NCBI GenBank assembly: GCA_002426575.1
Contig: DIRE01000056.1
Coordinates: 1-38,676 of the forward strand
From: Clostridiaceae bacterium UBA5444
GTDB taxonomy: Bacteria > Bacillota > Clostridia > Clostridiales > Oxobacteraceae
Direction of reading: 5' to 3'
DNA: 38,676 nucleotides
Positions 1 to 8,512 of the stretch are shown here, one piece after another. The first letter of the stretch is position 1. Every line of letters begins with the position of its first letter. Under the pieces are notes generated by a model, which saw nothing but the letters and a program-made list of their open reading frames with translations, did not search any database and was not told where the DNA came from. A program made the position numbers and the translations under genes.

Positions 1-137
1 ATAGCTCGTTGCAAAATTCTACAACTCGCATATTTACTACATTTATTTATATTGAAATGGCTAGAATCCCCCCATTTTTGGGTATATATACAGTGTTAAG
101 ATGTGTATAACTCAAAACAAATTGAAAGGAGAATTCT

Positions 138-1568
138 ATGCCAGTTTCAGCTAAACAATTAACTTTTTCTAATATCTCTACTGATTTTGATAAGTTCTAC
201 AATCAAAATCAAACTAATTTACTTTCTTTACTTGATGAATTTATTAATATAAGTGATTTCATCCCTTTTTCTTTTTATCAAAATTATTATTCCAAGTTTG
301 GGAAAAAGAGAGATTTTTCACTTGAATCTATGTTAAGTGCTTTTATACTTAAAAATATTTTATCAATTCCTTCTATCGAGCTTTTAATTACCTTTTTATC
401 TATATCTCCTAGTATCCGTAACTTTTGCGGCTTTTTAAGGGTACCTCACAAATCACAATTTTCTAGGTTTAAATCAGAATATCTAGATGACCTTAATGAT
501 CTTTTTCATAATCTAGTTGATAAAACTGAGGCTATATCTAAAAAGATTAATCCTTTTTTATCTTCTATTCTAATTACTGATACTACTGGATTTGAAGCTT
601 ATGTTACTGAAAATAATCCTAAATTTTATCAGTCTGAGCTTAGAAAATCTAAGTCTCATGCCAAGTATTTTAAAAAGAATAATCCAGATTCAGTTTTTGA
701 TGTTGAAAAGTACGCTCAATCTAAAATGCCTAAACATGCTCTTTCTAATCCTGATGCTAAGCTTGCTTACTTAAATGGTCATTTTGGTTACTTTTTAAAG
801 AGTGTTGTTTCTACTAATGCTCTTGGTCTTGTTAGAGATGTCAACTTTTTTGATAGTGATAATACTCTTTCTAATGATTTAAGACCTCAGGATGTTAAAG
901 ATTCTTTTGATGCTAAGTCTTTAATTCCTGCTTTAGAAACTCACTTTCAACTGCATCCTGATTTTTCATATAAATATTTTTTAGGTGATGCCGGTTTTGA
1001 TGCTGATGATAATTATGCTTATCTTCACAAAAGAAATATTATGCCTATTATCAGCTTAAACACCCGTAATTCTAAAGATTTACCACAACCTGGTTTTAAT
1101 GAAATCGGCATACCTCTTTGCCCTAATGATCCATCTTTACCAATGGTTTATGATGGTATTTGTAGAGAAAAAGGCAGAGCTGATAGAATTAAATATCTTT
1201 GTCCCAAGTCTAAAAGGGTAAATATTAATGGTAAACTTCAGTATGTTTTAAGTTGTAAAAACCCTTGTACTCCGTCAAAATGTGGACGCATTAAAAACCT
1301 TACTATACATCATAATTACAGATTTAATACCTCAATGCCTAGAGATAGTCTCAAGTGGCAAAAGCTATACAAACTTAGAACTATTTGTGAAAGATCAATT
1401 TGTCAAATTAAAAATTTTATTCAAATTAAAACTTCTAAAGTTAGAAATATTGTATCTTTAAAATCGGATATATTGCTTGCATGTATCTCTCAATTAATAG
1501 CATTTATTCTTATCTATAAAACTGGTAATTCAGATAAGCCACTTGCTATTAAAACTTTGATTGCTTAA
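138..1568 (+). CDS. IS1182-family DDE transposase
   Basis: This 476-residue DDE transposase would cut and paste the insertion sequence. The N-terminal third resembles the InsH/DUF772 domain common to IS5/IS1182 transposases. A probable first catalytic Asp is in ITDTTGFEAYV (about residue 147), a second in FLGDAGFDADDNY (about residue 283), and the Glu in CERSICQIKNF near the C terminus, in the usual R-x3-E-R context. A Cys cluster (CKNPCTPSKC) sits between the second Asp and the Glu, as in many IS1182 members. The start is set by AAAGGAG 8 bp upstream of ATG. The reading frame is intact, so the element may be active. Family assignment is by recognition, not by a database search. Confidence 0.88.
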   Translation: MPVSAKQLTFSNISTDFDKFYNQNQTNLLSLLDEFINISDFIPFSFYQNYYSKFGKKRDFSLESMLSAFILKNILSIPSIELLITFLSISPSIRNFCGFLRVPHKSQFSRFKSEYLDDLNDLFHNLVDKTEAISKKINPFLSSILITDTTGFEAYVTENNPKFYQSELRKSKSHAKYFKKNNPDSVFDVEKYAQSKMPKHALSNPDAKLAYLNGHFGYFLKSVVSTNALGLVRDVNFFDSDNTLSNDLRPQDVKDSFDAKSLIPALETHFQLHPDFSYKYFLGDAGFDADDNYAYLHKRNIMPIISLNTRNSKDLPQPGFNEIGIPLCPNDPSLPMVYDGICREKGRADRIKYLCPKSKRVNINGKLQYVLSCKNPCTPSKCGRIKNLTIHHNYRFNTSMPRDSLKWQKLYKLRTICERSICQIKNFIQIKTSKVRNIVSLKSDILLACISQLIAFILIYKTGNSDKPLAIKTLIA

Positions 1569-1593
1569 TTTAAAATTAAAACTTGAAATTTTA

Positions 1594-1613
1594 AAAGGTT
1601 AAATTTAACCTTT
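1594..1613 (+). terminator. Hairpin downstream of the transposase
   Basis: A perfect 20-base palindrome (AAAGGTTAAA/TTTAACCTTT) begins 26 bp after the transposase stop and is followed by a T-rich stretch ending in a run of seven T. It is a plausible terminator for the transposase transcript, inside the IS. The rest of 1614-1736 is AT-rich with no gene that I can see. Confidence 0.5.
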
Positions 1614-1761
1614 AGTTTTCTATGCCTTTTTTTCTGTGTATAAGTATAATGTTTATAATTAATTAATAGTTTAGTTGCAAAATCTATTGAATTTTTAATT
1701 TTAGCTGTGGATAACTCTATATATTTCTAATTTTGCATTCTGCAACTATCTATTTTAATAT

Positions 1762-2637
1762 TTAATTGTCCTGGGCTCTTTTGTGGGCTGATTCCAAAGC
1801 TTTTATCGTTAAGGTTCCAACTGATTTCCGTCTATACCAAGCTTTTGATCTAATATCATCAATGGGTTTAGACAAATCTTCTGCTAAAGAAGCTGCTTTT
1901 TCTATGGATTGCTTGTCTAATTTCGTTCCTATCAAAGCAGCGGCCGCTTCCTCAGCAATTATAGGTGTAGGACCAACTGCGCCTAATACAATCTTTGCAG
2001 ATAGACATATGCCATCTTCATCAAGAGTTACTGATGCGGCTATTCCTACTAAGGCAAGATCCATTGCGTTTCGTTTTAATCTAACATATGCCGTACCACT
2101 ATGCTTAGGTAATTCATCAATAATAATTTCCGTTAAAATCTCATCTGTTGACAAAGCAGTCTTTCCAGGGCCAACGAAAAATTTAGATAAATCAATTTCT
2201 CTACTACCCTTGACCCCTTCAACCTTAGCAATTCCACCGACTGCTAGTAGCGGCTGAGCTAAATCTGCAGATGGTGCTGCATTGCATATATTTCCACCAA
2301 TTGTACCCCGATTACGAATTTGCATGGATGCCATCTCTTCTGCTGCCTCAACAATAAAAGGAAATTTTGTCCGAATCAAATCATCTTCTATAACCGAATT
2401 TATTGTACATAAAGCACCTATACTAATTTTTCCATTAGATAGGTGTTGTATCTTATCCAATCCTAATTCTTTAATATCCACTAATAACTCCGGTTTTACT
2501 TTTCCAGCCCTCATTTGAACAATTAAATCTGTACCACCTGCAAAAGGTTTTGCTAACTCTCCTTTCTCTGACATTATCATGCAAGCTTCCTTAAGGCTGC
2601 AGGGTTTTATGTAGTCAAAATGCGGCAAATTACTCAT
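1762..2637 (-). CDS. Molybdenum hydroxylase FAD-binding subunit (XdhB/CoxM-like), without its partner genes
   Basis: This 291-residue protein is the FAD subunit of the xanthine dehydrogenase/CO dehydrogenase family, which passes electrons from the 2Fe-2S subunit to NAD or another acceptor. It shows the FAD pyrophosphate motif FAGGTDLIVQMRAG (about residues 32-45), the second flavin motif QIRNRGTIGGNICNAAPSAD (about 106-125) and the C-terminal VLGAVGPTP signature. Length is normal. It starts at ATG after AAGAAGGAGGG. Partner subunits normally follow, but here the insertion sequence begins 9 bp past the stop, so the 2Fe-2S and Mo subunits are missing from this side. A second paralogue lies at 30775-31629. 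The gene may be stranded by IS-mediated rearrangement, or its partners may lie beyond the IS. Confidence 0.9.
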   Translation of the reverse strand: MSNLPHFDYIKPCSLKEACMIMSEKGELAKPFAGGTDLIVQMRAGKVKPELLVDIKELGLDKIQHLSNGKISIGALCTINSVIEDDLIRTKFPFIVEAAEEMASMQIRNRGTIGGNICNAAPSADLAQPLLAVGGIAKVEGVKGSREIDLSKFFVGPGKTALSTDEILTEIIIDELPKHSGTAYVRLKRNAMDLALVGIAASVTLDEDGICLSAKIVLGAVGPTPIIAEEAAAALIGTKLDKQSIEKAASLAEDLSKPIDDIRSKAWYRRKSVGTLTIKALESAHKRAQDN

Positions 2638-2722
2638 CTATAATACCCTCCTTCTTTGGCTTTTCTTATTAGTTTTATAATTTATTATTTTGGATTATCT
2701 TTCACTTATAAATATTTTAAGC

Positions 2723-2782
2723 TCAAACTTCAGGCTTTCTAAAATAAGGAATAGCAACAGCAATGTAAAAAGCTACAAACAT
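2723..2782 (-). CDS. Possible 19-residue hydrophobic peptide or gene remnant
   Basis: An ATG preceded by AAAGGGG (6-bp spacer) opens a 19-codon frame: 12 mainly hydrophobic residues, then the charged tail PYFRKPEV. It lies between the M24 hydrolase terminator and the FAD-subunit gene. The layout, a short hydrophobic stretch followed by PY and basic residues, resembles the small peptide at 27959-28093 that precedes the symporter. It could be a tiny membrane peptide or the remnant of a lost transporter gene. Nothing further can be seen in 2638-2864. Confidence 0.25.
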   Translation of the reverse strand: MFVAFYIAVAIPYFRKPEV

Positions 2783-2864
2783 AGTTTTCGCCCCTTTCAA
2801 TTTAATCCGTAGTGTCAAATATAAAGATATATATTCAACAAGGAATACATAACCAAACCATTAA

Positions 2865-2908
2865 AATTATTTATAAGGGGAAATTATAATTTCCCCTTAT
2901 AAATAATT
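2865..2908 (-). terminator. Long perfect hairpin after the M24 hydrolase gene
   Basis: A 44-base palindrome with the arm TTATAAGGGGAAATTATAA lies 24 bp past the stop of the M24 gene. The AT-rich ends supply U-rich tracts on both strands, so it can act as an intrinsic terminator for the flavodoxin/M24 transcript. No rightward transcript reaches it. Confidence 0.75.
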
Positions 2909-2931
2909 GTTCTTAATAAAGTAATAAATAC

Positions 2932-4194
2932 CTATTTGATAATCGGATGTGAAACTTGAATAATCTCCCTCTTCAGTCCGTCAATCTTTCTGCATCCATC
3001 TTTTGTTATTTCAAATTGATTTTGAATACCGTATTTTCCTGTTCCGCCATCTAATCTGAAACTTTCATATACCCATGGTTCAATAGAAAGTACCATACCT
3101 TCCTTAAGCTCCATTTCATTCCATGCATCAATGGATGGTGGTTCGTGAACATCTAATCCGTTTCCATGTCCACCCATATCAAATACAGGCAATCCTGTCT
3201 TCATGATAGGTGCATACATCATTTGATATAATTCGTTAGCTTTAATTCCAGGTCTAAGATTCTTTTCAACTATATCTTCACATTCAAATATTAATTCATA
3301 CATTTTCCTTATTTCATCAGTTATTGGCCCAAGTTGGTACATTCTAGCATTGTCTGAAGAATATCCTTTATAGCAATAGAACATATCAAAGAAAATATAA
3401 TCTCCATCAGCTATTGGGGCATTCTCATCTACTCCAATGTCTGCCATAATCTCTTTATATTTGGAAGCTCTAAATGAACCTTGTAATCCTATACTATCTC
3501 CTAGATGGCTTGTCCCAAGTTCTGCAGCTTTTCCTTGTACTATAGCACTTATATCTGATTCCGACATACCTGGTCTATATCCTTCTACAAGAGCTGATTG
3601 AATTACGCCTATAGCTTCTACTGATTTAGCTATTCTATCTACCTCAAGAGCAGATTTAATCATTCTACAACCCCAAATAACCTTATCTCCATCTACAAAC
3701 TTTCCTTTAGGTAATTCCTTTAAGAAAGCATCTATATCATTTAATGGTCTTGGAATATACATACATCCTAGAGGACCTTTTTCCAATCCGATATTACCTT
3801 CAGCGTAGCCTAGTTCTTTAACTAAGTTAGCAATATCACCAGGTAATTCTCTTTGTGATTTAGGTTGATGAGGATCAACAAGTCCATAAATATTTCTAGT
3901 CCAACAATAGGCTTCAGCACTTCCGATAAAGAAGTCAGGAGTAACTAAAATTGGTTCTCCCTCAACAGGAATTATTCCAACTGCACATTGAATACTTGGT
4001 ATTAACCAGTGAGTACATTGGAATCCAAAGAAATAACGAATATTTTTTTGGTTCCAAAGAACTAAACAATCAACTTCATTTTCTTCCATTAGTCTTTGTG
4101 CCTTGTTTATTCTTGAAGAATATTCGCTATAAGGAACATCTGGAAACTTAGGTGTCTTAACATGCTTAAAATCATCATGCTTAATTAAAGCCAT
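2932..4194 (-). CDS. M24-family metallohydrolase (creatinase / aminopeptidase P / ectoine hydrolase-like)
   Basis: This 420-residue pita-bread fold hydrolase should cleave a C-N bond with a two-metal centre. The N-terminal creatinase-like domain spans roughly residues 20-165. All five M24 metal ligands can be placed: the two Asp of FFDMFYCYKGYSSDNAR, His in GGHGNGLDVHEPP, Glu in LSIEPWVY and Glu in NQFEIT. Its N-terminal domain and length favour the creatinase/DoeA/Xaa-Pro group over methionine aminopeptidase. The start follows GAGGAGGATGTTAAT. It sits behind the flavodoxin-like gene (92 bp gap) under the same sigma54 promoter and ahead of a hydroxylase subunit. The substrate could therefore be an amidine, ring-opened heterocycle or N-acyl compound rather than a peptide. 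That is inference. Confidence 0.85.
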   Translation of the reverse strand: MALIKHDDFKHVKTPKFPDVPYSEYSSRINKAQRLMEENEVDCLVLWNQKNIRYFFGFQCTHWLIPSIQCAVGIIPVEGEPILVTPDFFIGSAEAYCWTRNIYGLVDPHQPKSQRELPGDIANLVKELGYAEGNIGLEKGPLGCMYIPRPLNDIDAFLKELPKGKFVDGDKVIWGCRMIKSALEVDRIAKSVEAIGVIQSALVEGYRPGMSESDISAIVQGKAAELGTSHLGDSIGLQGSFRASKYKEIMADIGVDENAPIADGDYIFFDMFYCYKGYSSDNARMYQLGPITDEIRKMYELIFECEDIVEKNLRPGIKANELYQMMYAPIMKTGLPVFDMGGHGNGLDVHEPPSIDAWNEMELKEGMVLSIEPWVYESFRLDGGTGKYGIQNQFEITKDGCRKIDGLKREIIQVSHPIIK

Positions 4195-4286
4195 ATTAAC
4201 ATCCTCCTCATTTTTGTTTTATTATTTAATTTATTATTTAGCCCTATCACTTTTCGCATATTAGAAAATGATAATGCTTAATTAGC

Positions 4287-5024
4287 TTATTTGTTTTGAC
4301 CCATATTTAAAATTTTCTCACAACCATCTTTGGTCAATACATAGTCTAAATACTCTTTAGGTAGTTCATCCTTAAGGTTTTCCACACCACTTTTTACGAT
4401 CTTCAATACCTCCGCAACTCGTTTCCCCATTATCTTGGCATTCTCAATTGCCTTTGGATGATACTCTTCTATCATTCCTGGTTTAAAGGCACTTTCATCT
4501 CTAAAACTACCTACCACTCCTGGAACAGTTACATTTTCTGGGGGTACCACCAAGCAGTTCATTAAAACAAGATGGTTAACTAAATATTGGGAAACGTATT
4601 CTTGTCCCCCAAATGTGGCCAATCCTTGTGTCATTACACCGCCTACCTTAAAGAACCAGTTGGAATCAATTGCTCCGGATTTTTTCAACCCCCATATACC
4701 TTCCCCTAACCTATCAATTACATTTTTTAAGATTCCAGGTACAGCAAGATGATAAACTGGACTTCCAATGATAATACCATCGGCCATTAACCATTTTTCA
4801 TAGAATTCAGCCATATAATCTTTATCTTTAAAAATACATAATTCTTGTCTCTCCATACATTTAAAACATCCAATACATGGCATAACTTTTTTCCCTGCTA
4901 AAGTTATCATTTCAGTTTCAATACCTGGTACTTCTTCAGCACTCTTTAGGGCCGCCCTAACCATAACCTCGGTGTTACCTCCTCTTCTAGGACTACCAGC
5001 TATACCAAGAATTTTATAACCCAT
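4287..5024 (-). CDS. Flavodoxin-like NAD(P)H-dependent FMN reductase
   Basis: This 245-residue protein has the flavodoxin fold of the NADPH-dependent FMN reductase family. The FMN phosphate loop is GIAGSPRRGGNTE (residues 6-18), followed by a Cys pair in MPCIGCFKCMERQELC (about 48-63) and the flavin-binding GSPVYH segment (about 91-96). The Cys-rich insert is shared with the paralogue at 23263-23994 and with iron-sulfur flavoproteins, but whether it holds a cluster is uncertain. It starts at ATG after AAAAGGAGATG and is the first gene behind the sigma54 promoter at 5075-5092. It probably supplies reduced flavin or electrons to the pathway of the neighbouring hydrolase and hydroxylase. The partner is unknown. 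Confidence 0.85.
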   Translation of the reverse strand: MGYKILGIAGSPRRGGNTEVMVRAALKSAEEVPGIETEMITLAGKKVMPCIGCFKCMERQELCIFKDKDYMAEFYEKWLMADGIIIGSPVYHLAVPGILKNVIDRLGEGIWGLKKSGAIDSNWFFKVGGVMTQGLATFGGQEYVSQYLVNHLVLMNCLVVPPENVTVPGVVGSFRDESAFKPGMIEEYHPKAIENAKIMGKRVAEVLKIVKSGVENLKDELPKEYLDYVLTKDGCEKILNMGQNK

Positions 5025-5074
5025 TTATTATTCATCTCCTTTTCAATAAACATAAATAATTCTATTAGTATTTG

Positions 5075-5092
5075 TTGCAAAGTTTATGCCAA
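5075..5092 (-). promoter_or_regulatory. Sigma54 (-24/-12) promoter of the flavodoxin/M24 genes
   Basis: On the minus strand the site reads TTGGCATAAACTTTGCAA, an almost ideal sigma54 promoter with GG and GC separated by 10 bp. It lies about 50 bp before the flavodoxin-like start codon. It needs an activator, and the LevR-type gene is divergently encoded 390 bp away. Confidence 0.88.
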
Positions 5093-5207
5093 CCTAATAA
5101 AAATAAATGTTATTCTCATTATATTACTCCCTAATGTAAGCTATTATCAGGAACTTAGATGTTTGGCAAAAATAAAAAATTGATAATTATATTACTTTTT
5201 AATTCTT

Positions 5208-5228
5208 TTCAAATATTGTGGAATAATT
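5208..5228 (-). promoter_or_regulatory. Candidate activator enhancer upstream of the flavodoxin promoter
   Basis: The block contains TGTGGAATAATT preceded by TTCAAATAT. It matches, with one gap, the block TGTTGAATATTAAT that sits at the same distance (about 115-135 bp) upstream of the sigma54 promoters at 16343 and 32802. The position suits an upstream activating sequence. The assignment to the LevR-type protein is inferred. Confidence 0.45.
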
Positions 5229-5333
5229 TGTGTTTAGGTGTAAGCTAACCCCTCGGAATAGGGATTAAAACAATTACCGGAGACCACAAACACAAAATAA
5301 CTGAAATATTCTTATAGAATAACAATTCATACA

Positions 5334-5362
5334 TTGACATTTTCAATTTTACATGGCAAAAT
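5334..5362 (+). promoter_or_regulatory. Likely housekeeping promoter of the LevR-type regulator
   Basis: TTGACA at 5334-5339 is separated by 17 bp from CAAAAT at 5357-5362. It points toward the regulator gene, with a leader of about 110 nt. The -35 is perfect and the -10 weak. The remaining part of 5229-5480 holds the divided half-sites TTTGTGTTT (5228-5236) and AAACACAAA (5288-5296), and a palindrome at 5424-5437. Confidence 0.4.
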
Positions 5363-5423
5363 TAAAGAAGATAATGAAAGTTTGTGTCGAATATGATTAA
5401 GTGATACATTTCCTGAATTTTGT

Positions 5424-5437
5424 GAATATGCATATTC
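5424..5437. promoter_or_regulatory. Palindrome GAATATGCATATTC before the regulator gene
   Basis: A perfect 14-base palindrome ends 43 bp upstream of the regulator's GTG start. Its half-site GAATAT recurs in the candidate enhancer blocks upstream of the sigma54 promoters, including GAATATTCATGCATAT at 37104. It may be a binding site for the regulator itself, giving autoregulation. Confidence 0.35.
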
Positions 5438-5480
5438 TGTTGGATATTAGGTAAAAAAACTTTTCATGGGGTGAAAATTT

Positions 5481-8399
5481 GTGAATAACAAACTTATCAA
5501 ATTAATAAAAGAGGAAGACAAAAAAAATCCATTGACCGACGTTGAAATTGCAAAGTTACTAAAAGCAAGAAGGGAAGAAATAACCTTATTGAGAAAAGAA
5601 CTCAATATCCTTGATTCAAGAGAAAGGCGAAAACCATATCTCATTAAAGCGGTAAGCTATATATTATCATCAGATCCAGATATTACTACCACAGACCTTA
5701 CGCTGCAGCTAAATCGTCAGGGTTTCAATGTATCGAGGTTTTTAATATCCCAAACCCGTGAAACATTAAATGATTGTGACCAAGAAGATATGACAAGCTC
5801 TGCGGAAGAAAATAAAAGAGACTTCGCCAATTTTGATATAATTGGTGAACATTCGAGCCTGAAAAATCAAATAGGACAAGCAAAAGCTGCAATACTATAC
5901 CCCCCAGATGGACTTAATACCATAATAACCGGGGATACAGGAACAGGTAAAAGTTACTTAGCAGAGGAAATGTATAGATATGCTGTAAAAAGTAAAATAT
6001 TGAGTAAGAATGCCCTTTTCATAGCATTCAATTGCGCTGATTATGCCAGTAATCCTCAATTATTGATTTCGAATCTATTTGGTCATAAAAAGGGGAGTTT
6101 CACAAATGCAATAGCTGATAAGCCTGGACTTGTAGAAATGGCCAATAATGGAGTCCTCTTTCTAGATGAGGTTCATAGGTTACCACCGGAAGGCCAAGAA
6201 ATGCTTTTCTACCTTATGGATAGGAAAAAATATAAAAAACTTGGAGAGAGTAAAGAGGAAACCAGTGTAAATGTAAGAATAGTCGCTGCCACGACTGAAG
6301 ATATCAATTCTAGCATATTGTTTACATTTAAGAGACGATTCCCGGTAATAATAAAGCTACCTGGTCTCGATGAACGTCCCAAGGAGGAAAGACTAGTATA
6401 TATTAAAAAGTTTTTCTTCGAAGAAGCATGCAAAATTAACATACCCATAAAACTACACGAAGCCGCCATTAAAGCCTTCATGTTTTATAAATGTGAAGGT
6501 AATATTGGTCAACTGATAGCAGATATTCAGGTGGCCTGCTCTAAAGGATACCTGAATTATCTTAATTCAAAGGATGAATACGTTAACATTTCCTTATCAG
6601 ATTTACCAGAGCATGTGCAAAATGGCTACCCAAATATACATACACAGGGAAAGTTTAGTAATCTAAAATTTAGTGAAACCCTCATTACCCCTTCTGATGA
6701 TTTTCAAAAAATTTATATGACCAGAAATCGATATATATTAGATAATAACATTTATAAGTATATTGAAAATAGGTTAGAGGACTTAAAAAATAAAAACATC
6801 TCTAATGAAAGCGTAGAACAAATCATGGAAAAGGAATTAGAAAGTATTACTGGAAGTTTTATAAAAGGCATAATCTCAAATGCACAATCTTCCAATTATG
6901 AACTACAAAATATTGTGGGAGAAAAAGCCATCAACATCACAAAATCTATGATAGAAATAGCTGAGAAATACATAAATAATATAGATGATACTTTATTTCC
7001 TTGTTTGGCTTTCCACTTGTCCGCTGCATTAAATAGACTGAACAATAATAAACCTATTATCAATATACAGCTAAAATATATCAAAGAAAAATTAAAAAAT
7101 GAATATAAAATTGCCGAAGAAATGGTTTCGTATGTTGCAGAAAAGTACGAGATATTTTTCCCCGAGGATGAAATTGGATTTATTGCTTTATATATCAATC
7201 AAACATGTACTCGCTCCATAAAAGAGAGCAAACGAGTTGCAGTAATTGTGGCAACCCATGGAAATTCTGCTCAATCCATTGTAGATGTAGCTAATACTCT
7301 AGTAGGAGTTCAACACGCAAAACCCCTAATAATGTCTCTGGAGGAAAATTTCAGTACTACTTTACAAAGAGGTATCCAGCTAGTTAAAAATTGTGATGAA
7401 GGCAAAGGATTTGTTCTATTATCGGATATGGGTTCCCTTTGTTTTCTTGCTGAATTGATATCAAAGGAAACAGGAATTCCATCTGTATCCTTTGACAGGG
7501 TAGATACATTAATGGTTATAGAAGTATTAAGAAAGGCGATTTTACCCGATACGGACCTTAAAACTATAGAAGCCTTACCTCTTAATTCTAATAAATTAGC
7601 AATACCATATAACCCAACGATAAATATTAAATCCAGATCTAAAAAAGCCATACTTACCTTATGTATCACTGGTAAAGGATCGGCAATTAAAATAAAGGAA
7701 TTAATAGAAACTTCCATACAGGGCGTAGGTGAACAAGTAGACATAATACCCATAGGGGCATTAAGTAGTCCAGATCTACATGATTTTATAAAAGAATTGT
7801 GCTTAAAGAAAGATATAATTGCAATCGTTGGCACAATAAACCCCAGTTATGAAAAAATACCCTATATATCTCTCAATGAACTTATAAGGGGAGAGGGAAT
7901 GGTAAGACTAAAGCAACTCCTTAATATGAATGTAGCAACAGATAAAAGGAATATTAGTCATACTAATAAACTTTCCCAATTTATTCATCCAGAGGCTATA
8001 TGGCCTAATAGAGTTTTCAAAACAAAAATAGAAATTTTAGATAGAATATCTGATGAACTATATAGTAATGGATTCGTAACCAATAATTTTAAAATAAACG
8101 TTTACGAAAGGGAGTTATTAGGCAATACCGTATATAGAAATTCCATCGCAATACCACATGCTACCACTGAAGAAACGATAAAACCAGTTTTAGGTATATT
8201 GACATTAAAAAACCCTGTTTTGTGGTCTGAAAACTATTATGCCAAGGTTGTCTTTTTCTTAGTCTTTAAAAAAGATAACTCAAAAATGTTAAATCTTCTG
8301 TATTCCATTGGAAACAACAAAACATTATTGGAAAGTATCTCTAAAGCTGATACCCGTGAGGATATTATTAGTAAAATTACTAGCTCCGTTGGAATCTAA
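5481..8399 (+). CDS. LevR-type sigma54-dependent PTS regulator (AAA+, PRD, EIIA/EIIB-like domains)
   Basis: This 972-residue transcription activator couples PTS phosphorylation to sigma54 promoters. In order: an N-terminal helix-turn-helix region (1-100) with a stretch like the sigma54 RpoN box; an AAA+ domain (about 120-370) with Walker A GDTGTGKS (151-158), the sigma54-contact loop GSFTNA (205-210, a GAFTGA variant) and Walker B GVLFLDE (224-230); a PRD (about 470-575, His512); an EIIA-Man-like domain (His593 in ATHGNS); an EIIB-Gat-like domain (Cys728 in LCITGKGSA); and a C-terminal EIIA-Fru-like domain (His893 in AIPHAT). It starts at GTG after GGGGTG. It is divergent from the flavodoxin operon and followed by its own hairpin. 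The His and Cys sites should make activity depend on the nearby PTS and HPr. The closest characterised relatives are LevR and DagR; the inducer is unknown. Confidence 0.93.
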   Translation: MNNKLIKLIKEEDKKNPLTDVEIAKLLKARREEITLLRKELNILDSRERRKPYLIKAVSYILSSDPDITTTDLTLQLNRQGFNVSRFLISQTRETLNDCDQEDMTSSAEENKRDFANFDIIGEHSSLKNQIGQAKAAILYPPDGLNTIITGDTGTGKSYLAEEMYRYAVKSKILSKNALFIAFNCADYASNPQLLISNLFGHKKGSFTNAIADKPGLVEMANNGVLFLDEVHRLPPEGQEMLFYLMDRKKYKKLGESKEETSVNVRIVAATTEDINSSILFTFKRRFPVIIKLPGLDERPKEERLVYIKKFFFEEACKINIPIKLHEAAIKAFMFYKCEGNIGQLIADIQVACSKGYLNYLNSKDEYVNISLSDLPEHVQNGYPNIHTQGKFSNLKFSETLITPSDDFQKIYMTRNRYILDNNIYKYIENRLEDLKNKNISNESVEQIMEKELESITGSFIKGIISNAQSSNYELQNIVGEKAINITKSMIEIAEKYINNIDDTLFPCLAFHLSAALNRLNNNKPIINIQLKYIKEKLKNEYKIAEEMVSYVAEKYEIFFPEDEIGFIALYINQTCTRSIKESKRVAVIVATHGNSAQSIVDVANTLVGVQHAKPLIMSLEENFSTTLQRGIQLVKNCDEGKGFVLLSDMGSLCFLAELISKETGIPSVSFDRVDTLMVIEVLRKAILPDTDLKTIEALPLNSNKLAIPYNPTINIKSRSKKAILTLCITGKGSAIKIKELIETSIQGVGEQVDIIPIGALSSPDLHDFIKELCLKKDIIAIVGTINPSYEKIPYISLNELIRGEGMVRLKQLLNMNVATDKRNISHTNKLSQFIHPEAIWPNRVFKTKIEILDRISDELYSNGFVTNNFKINVYERELLGNTVYRNSIAIPHATTEETIKPVLGILTLKNPVLWSENYYAKVVFFLVFKKDNSKMLNLLYSIGNNKTLLESISKADTREDIISKITSSVGI

Positions 8400-8425
8400 C
8401 CGCCTATCGAAACTACGTCGGTTAA

Positions 8426-8449
8426 AAGGGGGTATAAAAATACTCCCTT
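8426..8449. terminator. Hairpin between the regulator and enzyme I genes
   Basis: AAGGGGGTA and TACTCCCTT form an 8-9 bp stem 27 bp past the regulator stop. It sits between two convergent genes (regulator rightward, enzyme I leftward) and could terminate both. The downstream T-tracts are short. Confidence 0.55.
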
Positions 8450-8512
8450 CTGATTTAATTCTATTCTATAATTTCTTCCAGAAGAAAGTCCTTATTTTCA
8501 TTATAATATTGA

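Larger units (their letters stand above)
1..1753 (+). mobile_element. IS1182-like insertion sequence, complete or nearly so
   Basis: The element holds one transposase gene between imperfect terminal inverted repeats. Bases 1-17 match the reverse complement of 1737-1753 at 14 of 17 positions, with a shared core ATAG-x-T-x-GTTGCA-x-AAT. The right end falls 9 bp from the stop codon of the neighbouring hydroxylase FAD gene. The left end coincides with the window edge, so the true left boundary and any target duplication cannot be seen. The first 24 bases recur in direct orientation at 38653-38676. Family assignment rests on the transposase; exact ends are my estimate. Confidence 0.75.

Noticed and set aside
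1766..2257. Open frame opposite the hydroxylase FAD subunit, and many similar frames opposite other genes
   Set aside because: These lie antisense to genes with clear family motifs, lack ribosome sites and domains, and are rich in Ser/Thr/Ile as expected of antisense frames in AT-rich DNA.
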